64,000 nt of DNA from Aquabacterium lacunae (GTDB taxonomy: Bacteria > Pseudomonadota > Gammaproteobacteria > Burkholderiales > Burkholderiaceae_C), in the NCBI RefSeq assembly GCF_004310865.1, contig NZ_SIXI01000006.1, forward strand, positions 1 to 64,000, written 5' to 3'. Positions within the stretch are counted from its first letter, which is position 1, and each line of letters begins with the position of its first letter. Shown in pieces: positions 44,834 through 54,751 of this stretch. The notes beneath the pieces were generated by a model. That model worked only from the letters and a program-made list of their open reading frames with translations. It had not been told where the DNA came from and did not search any database. The translations under genes and the position numbers were made by a program.

Positions 44834-45697
44834 ATGCTGAGTGCTGGGCTGGACAGTGTTTCTCTGGGGATGTTCGGCGGGCTGCTGTCTGCCGTGCTGC
44901 TCATGGGGGTGGCGGGCGTTCCACATTGCGCCGCCATGTGCGCTGCCCCGTGCGCCGTGGCCTTGCCCGGTGGGGCAGGGTGGCGCGCGCTGCTGGCCCG
45001 CACGGCCGGGTATGCCCTGCTGGGCGCCGTGGCAGCGGGGCTGACTTCATGGCTGGGGCGATGGTCTGCCGTGGCTGCGGTGCTGCAACCCCTGTGGTTG
45101 ATGGCATTGTTCGCCACTGTGTTGTTCGGTGCCTGGCTGCTGTGGCGCGGTGAGATGCCCCTGCAGGTGCAGGCCCAGGGCCAGGCGGCCTACCGATGGC
45201 TGCAGCAGCGTGTGGGGGGCAGCGTTGCCGCGCGCTGGGCCTGGGTGTTGGGCGTGTTCTGGGCCGCCTTGCCCTGCGGTTTGCTGTACGGTGCGGTGGG
45301 TGTGGCTGCCCTGGCGCCGCATGCCTGGCAAGGGGCCTTGCTGATGGCTGTGTTTTCTGTGCCAGGGGCATTGGCCATCGCGCTGGCGCCCCGCGCACTG
45401 GCTCGTTTGGGGGGCGCCCGCGAGCCCCGACCCGTCGCCGCCGGGGTGGCGCCGGTGCTGTGGCTGCGCCCGTCGTCGCTTGACGGCGAGCCCGCTGCGC
45501 AGACGCCCAACGACTGGCCTGCCACTTCGCAAGTGCCGGCCTCCCCGGCAGTCGCCACGCGGTGGCTGGCAGGGCGATGGCAGGCCTGGGCCGATGCGCG
45601 CCTGGCCCTGCGGCTTGCGGGCATGAGCCTGGTCATCGGCTGCGGCTGGGCCTTGTCGCATCGTGTGTGGGCCCAGTGGCAAGCCTGGTGCGCCTGA
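44834..45697 (+). CDS. SafE/UreH-like cytochrome-biogenesis membrane protein
   Basis: This 287-residue protein has about six helices. The motif GVPHCAAMCAAPC in the first helix region is the metal-site signature of the DsbD/UreH-like SafE proteins often encoded beside cco genes and thought to help copper or cytochrome maturation. A hydrophilic insert of about 60 residues (near 195-255, rich in P, A and S) separates the last helices and is longer than usual. GGGAG precedes the ATG at 44834; an in-frame ATG at 44801 is less likely. Confidence 0.82.
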   Translation: MLSAGLDSVSLGMFGGLLSAVLLMGVAGVPHCAAMCAAPCAVALPGGAGWRALLARTAGYALLGAVAAGLTSWLGRWSAVAAVLQPLWLMALFATVLFGAWLLWRGEMPLQVQAQGQAAYRWLQQRVGGSVAARWAWVLGVFWAALPCGLLYGAVGVAALAPHAWQGALLMAVFSVPGALAIALAPRALARLGGAREPRPVAAGVAPVLWLRPSSLDGEPAAQTPNDWPATSQVPASPAVATRWLAGRWQAWADARLALRLAGMSLVIGCGWALSHRVWAQWQAWCA

Positions 45698-45800
45698 TGG
45701 GCGAGGTGGGCGTCTGTCATTCGCCACCGCTGGGGTGAATTGCCTTGTGTTTCGTGCTGTGATGTGGGCATCACCAACGGGTTTCACCTGACGGTTGCCT

Positions 45801-45806
45801 TAGAAT
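45801..45806 (+). promoter_or_regulatory. Probable -10 element of icd
   Basis: TAGAAT lies 65 nt before the icd ATG in a non-coding stretch. No convincing -35 is seen. Similar TAGAAT elements precede clpS and lysC in this window. Confidence 0.45.
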
Positions 45807-45870
45807 GGGTCAACCTGCCGACATCCATGGCAGCGTTGTTTTCGGAAACGCCAACCGCGGAGACCACAAC

Positions 45871-47124
45871 ATGTACCAGCACATCAAGGTGCCCGAAGCT
45901 GGGCAGAAGATCACGGTGAACCCGGACTTCTCGCTCAATGTCCCCAACAATCCCATCATCCCGTACATCGAGGGTGACGGCACCGGTTTCGACATCACCC
46001 CCGTGATGATCAAGGTGGTTGACGCAGCGGTGGCCAAGGCCTACGACGGCGCCAAGAAGATCCACTGGATGGAAATCTACGCTGGTGAGAAGTCAACCCG
46101 CGTGTACGGTCCTGACGTCTGGCTGCCTGAAGAAACCCTGCAGGTCCTCAAGGACTACGTGGTGTCCATCAAGGGCCCGCTGACCACCCCCGTCGGCGGT
46201 GGCATCCGCTCGCTGAACGTGGCGCTGCGTCAGGAGCTTGACCTGTACGTCTGCCTGCGCCCTGTCACCTACTTCAAGGGCGTGCCGTCGCCCGTGAAGG
46301 AACCTGAAAAGATCGACATGGTGATCTTCCGCGAGAACTCGGAAGACATCTATGCCGGCATCGAGTTCGAAGCGCAGTCGGACAAGGCCAAGAAGATCAT
46401 CAACTTCCTGCAGACCGAGTTCGGTGTCAAGAAGATCCGCTTCCCCGAAACCTCGGGCATCGGCATCAAGCCGGTGTCGAAGGAAGGCACCGAGCGCCTC
46501 ATGCGCAAGGCCATCCAGTACGCGATCGACAACGACAAGCCCAGCGTCACCATCGTGCACAAGGGCAACATCATGAAGTTCACCGAAGGCGGCTTCCGTG
46601 ACTGGTCGTACGCCCTGGCGCAGAAGGAATTTGGCGCCGAGCTGGTGGACGGCGGCCCGTGGTGCAAGTTCAAGAACCCGAAGACCGGCAAGGACATCGT
46701 CATCAAGGACGCCATTGCCGACGCCTTCCTGCAGCAGATCCTGCTGCGTCCCGCCGAGTACAGCGTGATCGCCACGCTGAACCTGAACGGTGACTACATC
46801 TCTGACGCCCTGGCCGCTCAGGTTGGTGGCATCGGCATTGCCCCCGGCGCCAACCTGTCGGACAGCGTGGCCATGTTCGAAGCCACCCACGGCACCGCGC
46901 CGAAGTACGCTGGCAAGGATTACGTGAACCCCGGTTCCGAGATCCTGTCGGCCGAAATGATGCTGCGCCACATGGGCTGGTTCGAGGCGGCTGACCTGAT
47001 CATCAGCTCGATGAACAAAGCCATCCAGAGCAAGAAGGTGACCTATGACTTCGCCCGCCTGATGGAAGGCGCGACCCAGGTGTCGTGCTCGGGCTTCGGT
47101 CAGGTCATGATCGACCACATGTGA
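45871..47124 (+). CDS. icd: NADP-dependent isocitrate dehydrogenase
   Basis: This 417-residue TCA-cycle enzyme oxidises isocitrate to 2-oxoglutarate. PYIEGDGTG, the substrate loop [13 protein letters not shown] with the regulatory serine region and [25 protein letters not shown] are seen. The K-Y pair in APKYAG is the NADP-specific determinant known from E. coli Icd. GGAGA lies before the ATG. A strong terminator follows. Confidence 0.96.
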   Translation: MYQHIKVPEAGQKITVNPDFSLNVPNNPIIPYIEGDGTGFDITPVMIKVVDAAVAKAYDGAKKIHWMEIYAGEKSTRVYGPDVWLPEETLQVLKDYVVSIKGPLTTPVGGGIRSLNVALRQELDLYVCLRPVTYFKGVPSPVKEPEKIDMVIFRENSEDIYAGIEFEAQSDKAKKIINFLQTEFGVKKIRFPETSGIGIKPVSKEGTERLMRKAIQYAIDNDKPSVTIVHKGNIMKFTEGGFRDWSYALAQKEFGAELVDGGPWCKFKNPKTGKDIVIKDAIADAFLQQILLRPAEYSVIATLNLNGDYISDALAAQVGGIGIAPGANLSDSVAMFEATHGTAPKYAGKDYVNPGSEILSAEMMLRHMGWFEAADLIISSMNKAIQSKKVTYDFARLMEGATQVSCSGFGQVMIDHM

Positions 47125-47181
47125 TGGCAGGGCGGCTGTTTGCCGCCTGTGTCCATGGGGCGCCTTTGGTGCGCCCCAAGC

Positions 47182-47208
47182 AAAACGCCCGCAATTGCGG
47201 GCGTTTTT
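47182..47208. terminator. Bidirectional rho-independent terminator between icd and the cold-shock gene
   Basis: AAAACGCCCGC and GCGGGCGTTTT form an 11-bp stem with an AATT loop, flanked by A and T runs, serving both convergent genes. Confidence 0.92.
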
Positions 47209-47228
47209 CATGCAGGAGAACGAGGCCT

Positions 47229-47525
47229 TCAGTGCATCGACTGCCCATGCCCTGCGGCAGCAGCATCGCGGAAATGCATGGTTTCGAGGGCGTCGGCACT
47301 TTCTGCCTGCACCTCTTCTTCGGTGATGGTCTGGATGTTCTGTGCGAGCATCCCCTTGGGGCCCACCGTCAGCTCATACCGAACCTTCGACCCCTGTTTC
47401 AGGGTTCGGAAACCATCCATCTGGATGGCAGAAAAATGTGCAAACACGTCACCGCCGCCCTGGTCGGGCTCGATGAAGCCGAACCCCTTGGCGTCGTTGA
47501 ACCACTTGACCGTACCAGTCGCCAT
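47229..47525 (-). CDS. Cold-shock domain protein with C-terminal extension
   Basis: This 98-residue protein has an N-terminal cold-shock domain with RNP1-like KGFGFIEP and RNP2-like DVFAHF motifs, covering about 1-68. It binds single-stranded nucleic acid. A C-terminal tail of about 30 residues (acidic, then Ala/His-rich) goes beyond the usual 67-70 residues. AGGAGGG lies before the ATG. The promoter below gives a leader of only about 20 nt, unlike the long cold-regulated leader of E. coli cspA. Confidence 0.92.
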   Translation of the reverse strand: MATGTVKWFNDAKGFGFIEPDQGGGDVFAHFSAIQMDGFRTLKQGSKVRYELTVGPKGMLAQNIQTITEEEVQAESADALETMHFRDAAAAGHGQSMH

Positions 47526-47551
47526 ACAACCCTCCTGTTAATTTGTTCACG

Positions 47552-47580
47552 ATTCTGGATCTCGTTGAATCCCGTGTCAA
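47552..47580 (-). promoter_or_regulatory. Sigma70-type promoter of the cold-shock gene
   Basis: On the minus strand a perfect TTGACA (-35) is followed by a 17-nt spacer and CAGAAT (-10), ending 27 nt before the ATG. Confidence 0.75.
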
Positions 47581-47798
47581 GCCGCAAGTGTGACCGAATT
47601 TGGCGATGGTCAATCCCCGACCAATGGGGGTGTGCAGGGGTGGACGAATCGTCGACTACGACCACCTGTTTTGCTGGGGAAACGGCAGACTGTCTGCGTC
47701 GGGGGTACGATGAAAAGAAACCGTGGCGTGATGGATTTCCACCCTTGATCTCAGGTGGGTCATCCCAAGATGTCAAGCCATGGGCTGATCTGCTCTCT

Positions 47799-47804
47799 TA
47801 GAAT
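47799..47804 (+). promoter_or_regulatory. Probable -10 element of clpS-clpA
   Basis: TAGAAT ends 7 nt before the clpS ATG at 47812. If it is the -10, transcription starts at or next to the start codon. No good -35 is visible. The rest of the 286-nt gap between the cold-shock gene and clpS shows nothing else. Confidence 0.4.
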
Positions 47805-47811
47805 GATTTTC

Positions 47812-48168
47812 ATGAACCTTTCGCTCTTCCCGATCGCTTCGAACGATCCCGGACAGGGGTCGTCGGAGGAAGGCGCCGGTTCTGTCGTTGCTGAAAAGGA
47901 AGCGCTCCAGACCGAGCCGCCGAAGCTGTATCGGGTTGTCATGCTCAATGACGATTACACCCCGATGGAGTTCGTGGTCTACGTGCTGCAGGAGCTGTTC
48001 CGTCACGACGTCGAGACGGCGACTCAGATCATGCTCAAAATCCACCACGAAGGTCGTGGTGTGTGCGGTGTCTATACCAAAGATGTCGCGGCCACCAAGG
48101 TCGAACTTGTTCTTGCCGCCGCCCGGCGCGCCGGGCATCCCCTGCAGTGCATCCTGGAGACCGCATGA
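47812..48168 (+). CDS. clpS: ATP-dependent Clp protease adaptor
   Basis: This 118-residue protein has a flexible N-terminal region of about 40 residues and the ClpS core ([39 protein letters not shown]). It delivers N-end-rule substrates to ClpA. The core keeps the [10 protein letters not shown] pocket residues. The stop overlaps the clpA start by 4 nt (ATGA). An upstream ATG at 47803 would add three residues. Confidence 0.95.
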   Translation: MNLSLFPIASNDPGQGSSEEGAGSVVAEKEALQTEPPKLYRVVMLNDDYTPMEFVVYVLQELFRHDVETATQIMLKIHHEGRGVCGVYTKDVAATKVELVLAAARRAGHPLQCILETA

Positions 48169-50486
48169 TCGCGCAAGAGTTGGAAGTGAGTTTGCACATG
48201 GCCTTCGTCGAGGCCCGGCAACAGCGACACGAGTTCATCACCGTGGAGCATCTGCTGCTGGCGCTGATCGACAACCCCTCTGCTTCCGAGGTACTGAAGG
48301 CCTGTGCTGCGAACCTGGATGAGCTTCGCAAGAACCTGGACCAGTTCGTTCGTGACAACACGCCGACCGTCGGTGGCACTGACGAGGTCGATACTCAGCC
48401 TACCCTGGGCTTCCAGCGCGTGATCCAGCGCGCAATCATGCACGTGCAGTCTTCGGGCAGCGGCAAGAAGGAAGTGACCGGGGCCAATGTGCTGGTCGCC
48501 ATTTTTGGCGAGAAAGATTCGCACGCGGTGTACTACCTGCACCAGCAGGGCGTGACCCGCCTCGACGTGGTCAACTTCATCGCCCATGGCATCCGCAAGG
48601 TCGACCCGCCGGACACTGGCAAGGCCGCCAGCGAGCCCTCCGGGCAGGCCGAAGGTGGCGAGAAGGAGGAAGCCGAAAGCAAGGCTTCGCCGCTCGAGCA
48701 GTACACGCAGAACCTCAATGTGTCGGCCAAGGAGGGGCGCATCGACCCCCTGATCGGCCGCGACTCCGAGGTCGAGCGCGTGATCCAGGTGCTGTGCCGC
48801 CGCCGCAAGAACAATCCTCTGCTGGTCGGCGAAGCCGGCGTGGGCAAGACCGCAATTGCCGAGGGTCTGGCTTGGCGCATCACCCAAGGTGATGTGCCCG
48901 AGGTGCTCAACGATGCCGAGGTCTATGCGCTCGACATGGGCGCGCTGCTGGCTGGCACCAAGTACCGCGGTGATTTCGAACAGCGCCTGAAGGCGGTCAT
49001 CAAGCAGCTGAAAGACCAACCCAACGCCGTGCTGTTCATCGACGAGATCCACACCCTGATCGGTGCGGGTGCGGCGTCCGGTGGCACGCTGGATGCGTCC
49101 AATCTGCTCAAGCCTGCGCTGAGCTCGGGTCAGCTCAAGTGCATCGGTGCGACCACCTTCACCGAGTACCGCGGCATCTTCGAGAAAGACGCCGCATTGT
49201 CGCGGCGCTTCCAGAAGGTCGAGGTGGTCGAGCCTTCGGTCGAGCAGACCATCGAGATCCTCAAGGGCCTGAAGTCGCGCTTCGAAGAGCACCACAGCGT
49301 CAAGTACGCCCTGGGTGCGCTGCAGGCGGCGGCCGAGCTGTCGGCCAAGTACATCAATGACCGCCACCTCCCTGACAAGGCCATCGATGTGATCGACGAG
49401 GCCGGTGCCGCCCAGCGCGTACTGCCCAAGTCCAAGCAGAAGAAGACCATCACCCGGGCCGAGGTGGAAGACATCGTGGCCAAGATCGCCCGGATCCCCG
49501 CCACCAGCGTGTCGCAAGACGACCGCAGCAAGCTCAAGACGCTCGATCGCGACCTCAAGAGCGTGGTGTTCGGTCAGGACAATGCCATCGATGCCCTGGC
49601 TTCCGCCATCAAGATGGCCCGTTCGGGGTTGGGCAAGCCCGACAAGCCCATCGGTGCTTTCCTGTTCAGCGGCCCCACCGGCGTTGGCAAAACCGAAGTG
49701 GCCAAGCAGTTGGCTTACATCATGGGCATCGACCTGATCCGCTTCGACATGTCGGAGTACATGGAGCGCCATGCCGTGAGTCGCCTGATCGGTGCGCCCC
49801 CCGGCTATGTGGGCTTCGACCAGGGCGGTTTGCTGACCGAGGCCGTGTCCAAGAAACCGCACTGTGTGTTGCTGCTCGACGAAATCGAGAAGGCTCACCC
49901 CGATGTGTTCAACATCCTGCTGCAGGTGATGGATCATGGCACGCTGACCGACAACAACGGACGCAAGGCCGACTTCCGCAATGTGCTGATCATCATGACC
50001 ACCAACGCGGGTGCTGAAACGCTGCAGAAGTCCACCATCGGCTTCACCACAGCGCGCGAGCAGGGCGACGAGATGGCGGACATCAAGCGCATGTTCACCC
50101 CGGAGTTCCGCAACCGTCTGGACGCCATTGTGGGCTTCAAGCCGCTGGACGAAGAGGTCATCTTGCGGGTGGTCGACAAGTTCCTGCTGCAACTGGAAGG
50201 ACAGCTGGCCGAGAAGAAGGTGGAGGTCACTTTCACCGACGTGTTGCGTCGCCACCTGGCCAAGCGCGGCTTCGATCCGCTGATGGGCGCACGTCCGATG
50301 CAGCGCCTGATCCAGGACACCATCCGTCGCGCCCTGGCCGACGAGCTGCTGTTTGGCGATCTGGTCGACGGTGGGCGCCTGACGGTGGACGTGGTCACCA
50401 ACGCCAAGGGCGAAGAGGAGGTGAAGCTGGACATCCAGGCTCGCCGCTCCGACAAGCCCAAGGCCGAACCGGCCACGGCCGAGTAA
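48165..50486 (+). CDS. clpA: ATP-dependent Clp protease ATP-binding subunit
   Basis: This 773-residue Hsp100 unfoldase has an N domain (1-140), a linker rich in E/K/G, and two AAA+ modules with Walker A GEAGVGKT near 223 and GPTGVGKT near 503. There is no ClpB-type middle coiled coil. It unfolds substrates for ClpP, which is not encoded in this window. Translation is probably coupled to clpS. Confidence 0.96.
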   Translation: MIAQELEVSLHMAFVEARQQRHEFITVEHLLLALIDNPSASEVLKACAANLDELRKNLDQFVRDNTPTVGGTDEVDTQPTLGFQRVIQRAIMHVQSSGSGKKEVTGANVLVAIFGEKDSHAVYYLHQQGVTRLDVVNFIAHGIRKVDPPDTGKAASEPSGQAEGGEKEEAESKASPLEQYTQNLNVSAKEGRIDPLIGRDSEVERVIQVLCRRRKNNPLLVGEAGVGKTAIAEGLAWRITQGDVPEVLNDAEVYALDMGALLAGTKYRGDFEQRLKAVIKQLKDQPNAVLFIDEIHTLIGAGAASGGTLDASNLLKPALSSGQLKCIGATTFTEYRGIFEKDAALSRRFQKVEVVEPSVEQTIEILKGLKSRFEEHHSVKYALGALQAAAELSAKYINDRHLPDKAIDVIDEAGAAQRVLPKSKQKKTITRAEVEDIVAKIARIPATSVSQDDRSKLKTLDRDLKSVVFGQDNAIDALASAIKMARSGLGKPDKPIGAFLFSGPTGVGKTEVAKQLAYIMGIDLIRFDMSEYMERHAVSRLIGAPPGYVGFDQGGLLTEAVSKKPHCVLLLDEIEKAHPDVFNILLQVMDHGTLTDNNGRKADFRNVLIIMTTNAGAETLQKSTIGFTTAREQGDEMADIKRMFTPEFRNRLDAIVGFKPLDEEVILRVVDKFLLQLEGQLAEKKVEVTFTDVLRRHLAKRGFDPLMGARPMQRLIQDTIRRALADELLFGDLVDGGRLTVDVVTNAKGEEEVKLDIQARRSDKPKAEPATAE

Positions 50487-50505
50487 GCCGCGCCGGCAGG
50501 CTGCT

Positions 50506-51396
50506 TCAAGGCGCCCAGTTCGCTGGGTCGTCCTTGAAGTAGCGGCTCAGAAGGCTGTACACCGCAGGGTGTGCAGCCTTCAGTGTTTTCGGAGTCATGA
50601 AAAAGGTTTCGGCCAGCACGGGGAAAAACTCCGACAGGCCTTGCTCCAGTCCGTAGGGGTCGATGACGATGGGGTCACCATGGGCCCAGGCGTCCCGGAA
50701 ATGGTCGAAGGCCTGCCACAGGGTGTCGCGCCATTCCTGTGGCGTGATCTCAGCGGGCAGTGGCGGCAGTCCGTCGGCCTCCCCCTTGAGAAGGTCCAGT
50801 GCGTGGCAGAACTCGTGGATCACCACGTTGTACGCGGTTGCGCCGGCTTGCGTGTCGTTTGGCGTTGAGCCGGGACTGCCGTCAGGCGGGCGGCCGGCGG
50901 CTTGAACGTCTTGCCATGAGAGCATGATGGGGCCGCCTGGCATGGCCTCTCCTGACAGGGGTTCATGCCCCTCGTGGGTCACGCCGTTGTCGTCGGTCCA
51001 GCTGCGCGGTGCCAGCACCTGCTCAGGCTGCATCACCACACCCACAAAGGCGCTGTAGGGGTGCAGCCCCATGGCCCAGCTGTGGATCGGCAGGCAGGCC
51101 TGCGCCGCCACCTGCACAGCCATCGCGTCGGTCAATACCAGGCCACCCACCGGGGTGAACTGCTTGCGCGCCAGAAACAGGGTGCTCAGCTCCCGCAGTT
51201 GATGCAGCTGGCGTGGGCTGCGCCAGGTCAGCCATGGGCATTGGGTCAGTGTGTTCTGCCACAGGGGTTCAGGCAGTGGGCGCAGCCTCTGCACCTGTGC
51301 ATCGCTCAGCCAGGCCGGTGGCAGCCGCCGGAGCCATGCGTCAAGCCACCTGGGCCGAGGCGCTCCGGAGCCTCTGGGCTGGTGAATGGGTGGCAT
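50506..51396 (-). CDS. mtfA: MtfA-like zinc peptidase (M90 family)
   Basis: This 296-residue protein has the zinc-site motif HEFCH near residue 194 and a downstream glutamate region (EGLSEFFPVLAETFF), typical of MtfA. In E. coli MtfA interacts with the Mlc repressor and has peptidase activity; that target is not certain here. It is last in a tightly packed minus-strand operon, 9 nt after lpxH, and converges with clpA. Confidence 0.9.
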   Translation of the reverse strand: MPPIHQPRGSGAPRPRWLDAWLRRLPPAWLSDAQVQRLRPLPEPLWQNTLTQCPWLTWRSPRQLHQLRELSTLFLARKQFTPVGGLVLTDAMAVQVAAQACLPIHSWAMGLHPYSAFVGVVMQPEQVLAPRSWTDDNGVTHEGHEPLSGEAMPGGPIMLSWQDVQAAGRPPDGSPGSTPNDTQAGATAYNVVIHEFCHALDLLKGEADGLPPLPAEITPQEWRDTLWQAFDHFRDAWAHGDPIVIDPYGLEQGLSEFFPVLAETFFMTPKTLKAAHPAVYSLLSRYFKDDPANWAP

Positions 51397-51405
51397 GGGC
51401 GGGGT

Positions 51406-52272
51406 TCAGCGCGGCTCGGTCACAGGGCCTGTCACGGCCTGCGCGAGCGAGAGGCGCTGCAAGCCATCGGCGCTCAGGCGCAGCACATGCCCGCGGGGCG
51501 GTTGCCCGTCAGGCAGTTCGTCAAACTCCCAGTCGGGCAGCACATGGCGTTGAGCGCCTGCCATGGCAAAGGGCTCGCTGGCCGGCCGATGGGTGTGGCC
51601 GTGAATCAGGCTCAGGCTGCCATGGGCCTGCAGGGCCTGGGCGGCAGGCGCCGCGCACACGTCGGCCCATTCGGCCATGGCCTGGCCACCTTTGCGCTGT
51701 TCGCTTTCGGTGCGAATGCCCTGGGCCACAGCCAGCCTTTCAGGCAGGCTGCGCTGCAAGAAGGCCGTTTGCCAGGCGGGCTGGCGCACCATGGCGCGGA
51801 ACTTCAGGTAGGGCGCGTCGTCCAGGCACCAGGCGTCGCCATGGGTGAGCAGGTGACGCTGCCCGAACGCTGTCAGCGCAAAGGGGTCATCCAGTGCAGT
51901 TGCCCGGCAGAGCTGCATCAGCTGTTGCCCCATGAGGAAGTCTCGGTTGCCTACCATCAGGCCCAGCCACAAGCGCTGTCCCGCCTGTTGCAACACCTTC
52001 GCGGCCGACTGTTCGAAGGCCTGAGTGGCCATGTCGTCGCCCACCCAGAGTTCGAACAGGTCGCCCAGGATGAGCACCGCATCGGCCGGCGTGCGGGCCA
52101 TGTAGTCGGCCCAGGCGGCGAATGTGCGAGGCCGACCGGCATGCAGGTGCAGATCCGAGATGAAATCGATGCGCTGCCAGTGCGCCGGGGCCTCCAAAGC
52201 ATCACACCGCCACGAGGGCGGTGTGAGCGGTGGCGTGGCCTCGGGGGCAGGGCAGTGGGGCTGCCCGCTCAC
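51406..52272 (-). CDS. lpxH: UDP-2,3-diacylglucosamine diphosphatase
   Basis: This 288-residue calcineurin-like phosphoesterase has all metal motifs of LpxH: ISDLHL, GDLFELWVGDD, GNRDF, HGD and HGHTHRP. It cleaves UDP-2,3-diacylglucosamine to lipid X in lipid A synthesis at the inner-membrane face. An N-terminal extension of about 30 residues rich in proline precedes the domain. It starts 2 nt after ppiB. Confidence 0.92.
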   Translation of the reverse strand: MSGQPHCPAPEATPPLTPPSWRCDALEAPAHWQRIDFISDLHLHAGRPRTFAAWADYMARTPADAVLILGDLFELWVGDDMATQAFEQSAAKVLQQAGQRLWLGLMVGNRDFLMGQQLMQLCRATALDDPFALTAFGQRHLLTHGDAWCLDDAPYLKFRAMVRQPAWQTAFLQRSLPERLAVAQGIRTESEQRKGGQAMAEWADVCAAPAAQALQAHGSLSLIHGHTHRPASEPFAMAGAQRHVLPDWEFDELPDGQPPRGHVLRLSADGLQRLSLAQAVTGPVTEPR

Positions 52273-52274
52273 GT

Positions 52275-52775
52275 TCAGAGAACCGTGGCCTTGGTGACGA
52301 CCACATCTTCCACGGGCACGTCGTCGTGGAAGCCCTTGCGGCCGGTCTTGACCTTCTCGATGGCATCGACCACATCGGTGCCGGCCACGACCTTGCCGAA
52401 CACGGCGTAGCCCCAGCCTTGCGGCGATTCCGACTTGAAGTTCAGGAAGTCGTTGTTCACGGCGTTGATGAAGAACTGAGCGCTGGCCGAGTGCGGCGCG
52501 CTGGTGCGGGCCATGGCCACGGTGTATTTGTCGTTCTTCAGGCCGTTGTTGGCTTCGTTCTGGATCGGATCGCGGGTGCTCTTTTGCTTCATGCCCGCTT
52601 CAAAGCCGCCGCCCTGGACCATGAAGCCCTTGATGACGCGGTGGAAGATGGTGCCGTCGTAGTGACCGTCCTTGACGTACTGCACGAAGTTGGCCACGGT
52701 GACCGGGGCCTTGTCATCGTCGAGTTCGATGGTGAACGCGCCGGCGGTGGTCTGGAATTCAACTTTCTGGGCCAT
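52275..52775 (-). CDS. ppiB: Cytoplasmic cyclophilin-type peptidyl-prolyl isomerase
   Basis: This 166-residue cyclophilin without a signal peptide has [13 protein letters not shown], the catalytic Arg in FHRV, and [11 protein letters not shown]. It speeds cis-trans isomerisation of proline bonds. It is a paralogue of the exported cyclophilin 3 nt upstream, with clear similarity throughout. Confidence 0.94.
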   Translation of the reverse strand: MAQKVEFQTTAGAFTIELDDDKAPVTVANFVQYVKDGHYDGTIFHRVIKGFMVQGGGFEAGMKQKSTRDPIQNEANNGLKNDKYTVAMARTSAPHSASAQFFINAVNNDFLNFKSESPQGWGYAVFGKVVAGTDVVDAIEKVKTGRKGFHDDVPVEDVVVTKATVL

Positions 52776-52778
52776 GGA

Positions 52779-53348
52779 TCATTTCTCCAGGGTGGCTTGT
52801 TTGATGACGATGGGTTCGAGGGGCACGTTGCCGTGCATGCCGCGCTGGCCAGTGGGCACCTTGCGGATCTTGTCAACGACGTCCATGCCCTGAACCACCT
52901 TGCCGAAGACCGCATAGCCGTTGCCGTCTTGCGAGTTGGCAGCGTCGAGGAAGCCATTGTCCTTCACATTGATGAAGAACTGGGCAGTGGCCGAGTTCGG
53001 GTTCATGGTGCGCGCCATCGCGACGGTGCCGCGCTGGTTGTTCAGACCGTTGCGGCTTTCCAGCGGGATGGGGGCGCGGGTCGACTTTTCCGACATGTCA
53101 GGCAGCATGCCGCCGCCCTGGATCATGAAATTGTCGATCACGCGGTGGAAGATCACGCCGTTGTAGTGGCCATCTTTGACGTACTGTACGAAGTTGGCCA
53201 CCGTCTTGGGGGCCTTGGCTGCGTTGAGTTCGAGCACGATGTCGCCTTGCGTGGTGCTCAGGCGCACGTTCTGGGCCTGAACGCCACTGGCCAGGGCCAG
53301 GGCGGCCAGGGCGCCCAGCGCCAAACGTTGGGGCAGGGTACGGGTCAT
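52779..53348 (-). CDS. ppiA: Periplasmic cyclophilin-type peptidyl-prolyl isomerase
   Basis: This 189-residue cyclophilin has a signal peptide (LALGALAALALASGVQAQ) and the motifs FHRVIDNFMIQGGG and TAQFFINVKDN. It assists folding of exported proteins. The start overlaps the stop of the L,D-transpeptidase gene by 4 nt. Confidence 0.93.
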   Translation of the reverse strand: MTRTLPQRLALGALAALALASGVQAQNVRLSTTQGDIVLELNAAKAPKTVANFVQYVKDGHYNGVIFHRVIDNFMIQGGGMLPDMSEKSTRAPIPLESRNGLNNQRGTVAMARTMNPNSATAQFFINVKDNGFLDAANSQDGNGYAVFGKVVQGMDVVDKIRKVPTGQRGMHGNVPLEPIVIKQATLEK

Positions 53349-54751
53349 CCGATCACTCCTTCGAAGAAGATCTTCCACAGGCCGTCTTCCTTGGTCCAGT
53401 ACTGGCGCTTGATCACGCCGGTGGTCTGGTTTTCGGCCACTTCGCCGAAGGTGACGACCATCAGGTCAGAACGGTCATGCCAGGCCAGAATGGCCAGGTC
53501 CTTGATCTGCAGGTTGCGCGCACGGCCTGTGCCCGCCTCCTGCGACAGTTGCTGGCGCCATTGAGAAAGGTCCTTGGCGCCGCTGCTGAATTTGGGCGAG
53601 TAGAAGTTCAGCAGGCGGTTCATGTCGCCACTGCTGCGCGCCACGCGCCAGCCTTCGATGAGGTTGCGCAGGCTGCGGCGCTCGCCTTCCTGGGCCTGGG
53701 GTTCGACCCACTCCAGTTGCCGGGCGATCACGACCGGCGTGGTGCGTGGTTGCACGCGGTCCATGATGGCCTTGAGTTCGGGATTGGCCAAGGCCACGCA
53801 GCCGTCGGTGCTTTGCGGGCTGCGGGCATAACTGTCGCTGGGCACGCCGTGCACCCAGATGCCACTGCCGGTTCGTCCCAGGCGCTTGTCATGCTCGTTG
53901 GGGTAATTCAGCGGCAGGGCACCGGCGCCATAAAAATCCGTGAGCTGACTCGGCTCCAGACGGCTGGTGATGTAGTACACGCCGATCGGGGTGCGCTGGT
54001 CACCCTGCACGCTTTTTTCGGCGCCCAGCTTGCCGATCGAGGCGTAGTGGTCGTCGACCAGTTGCAAGCCATTGCCTCGATTCTCGAACAGGTAGATGCG
54101 CGAACGGCTGGCATCCACCGCGATGGCATGCCGGGTGCTGGCGGGCAACTCGATGAATGACTTGGGGATTGCGCCCACGGGCGGACGCTCTTGCAGGGCG
54201 GCAATGCGGCGCAACGCTTCTGTGCGCAGCTGGCCGATGCGCTCGGAGGCCTTGTCCGACAAGGTGCTGGGCGCATTGCCCACCGTCTGCAGCGGCATGG
54301 TTTGCGCCAACAGCAGGTCGCCGTACGTGAGTTGTGCCAGCTGGAAGTTGGGAATGTCCTGGGTCAGCTTCTGGGCGCGCGCAAGCGCTTCCCGCATCTT
54401 CCCCTCACCGATCAGACGGTAAACCTCCAGCAGGCGGCCTTCCGGCGACCCGTCATTGGGCACCTCACTGAGCGGACGTCGGGTGCCCAGCGGCGGCGGC
54501 GCCTTGGGCATGACTTCCGGCGTTGTGCTTGTGGCCGATGGTGTGCGCTGTTCGGCCTGCTGGGCCGTGCCGTCAAACTGCCGTTCGGCGGCATTCACCG
54601 CCGCCAAAGGCTGCGTCAGGTGTTGCCACGACCAGTTGTCGGGGGCGTAGGTGGTGGCGGCCCAGAAAAGCACAGGCGCACTGACGCCCAGCGCCAGTGC
54701 CACAAATCGACCAGCCGACCACTTGCGCTGGCGCGAACCGAAACCTGCCAT
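53345..54751 (-). CDS. YkuD-type L,D-transpeptidase with NTF2-like C-terminal domain
   Basis: This 468-residue protein has an N-terminal membrane anchor or uncleaved signal (FVALALGVSAPVLFWAATTYA), a Pro-rich linker, a helical repeat-like part (about 100-180), a YkuD catalytic domain (about 200-335) with HGVPSDSYARSPQSTDGC and catalytic Cys near 318, and a C-terminal NTF2-like domain (about 355-468). It should form 3-3 peptidoglycan crosslinks or attach proteins to the wall. The start overlaps the stop of the TPR gene by one base. The NTF2-like part resembles that of the adjacent TPR protein. Confidence 0.9.
   Translation of the reverse strand: MAGFGSRQRKWSAGRFVALALGVSAPVLFWAATTYAPDNWSWQHLTQPLAAVNAAERQFDGTAQQAEQRTPSATSTTPEVMPKAPPPLGTRRPLSEVPNDGSPEGRLLEVYRLIGEGKMREALARAQKLTQDIPNFQLAQLTYGDLLLAQTMPLQTVGNAPSTLSDKASERIGQLRTEALRRIAALQERPPVGAIPKSFIELPASTRHAIAVDASRSRIYLFENRGNGLQLVDDHYASIGKLGAEKSVQGDQRTPIGVYYITSRLEPSQLTDFYGAGALPLNYPNEHDKRLGRTGSGIWVHGVPSDSYARSPQSTDGCVALANPELKAIMDRVQPRTTPVVIARQLEWVEPQAQEGERRSLRNLIEGWRVARSSGDMNRLLNFYSPKFSSGAKDLSQWRQQLSQEAGTGRARNLQIKDLAILAWHDRSDLMVVTFGEVAENQTTGVIKRQYWTKEDGLWKIFFEGVIG

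Noticed and set aside
48072..50255. 727-codon minus-strand ORF opposite clpA
   Set aside because: It lies antisense over conserved clpA, with no family similarity and no plausible ribosome site; a codon-bias shadow.
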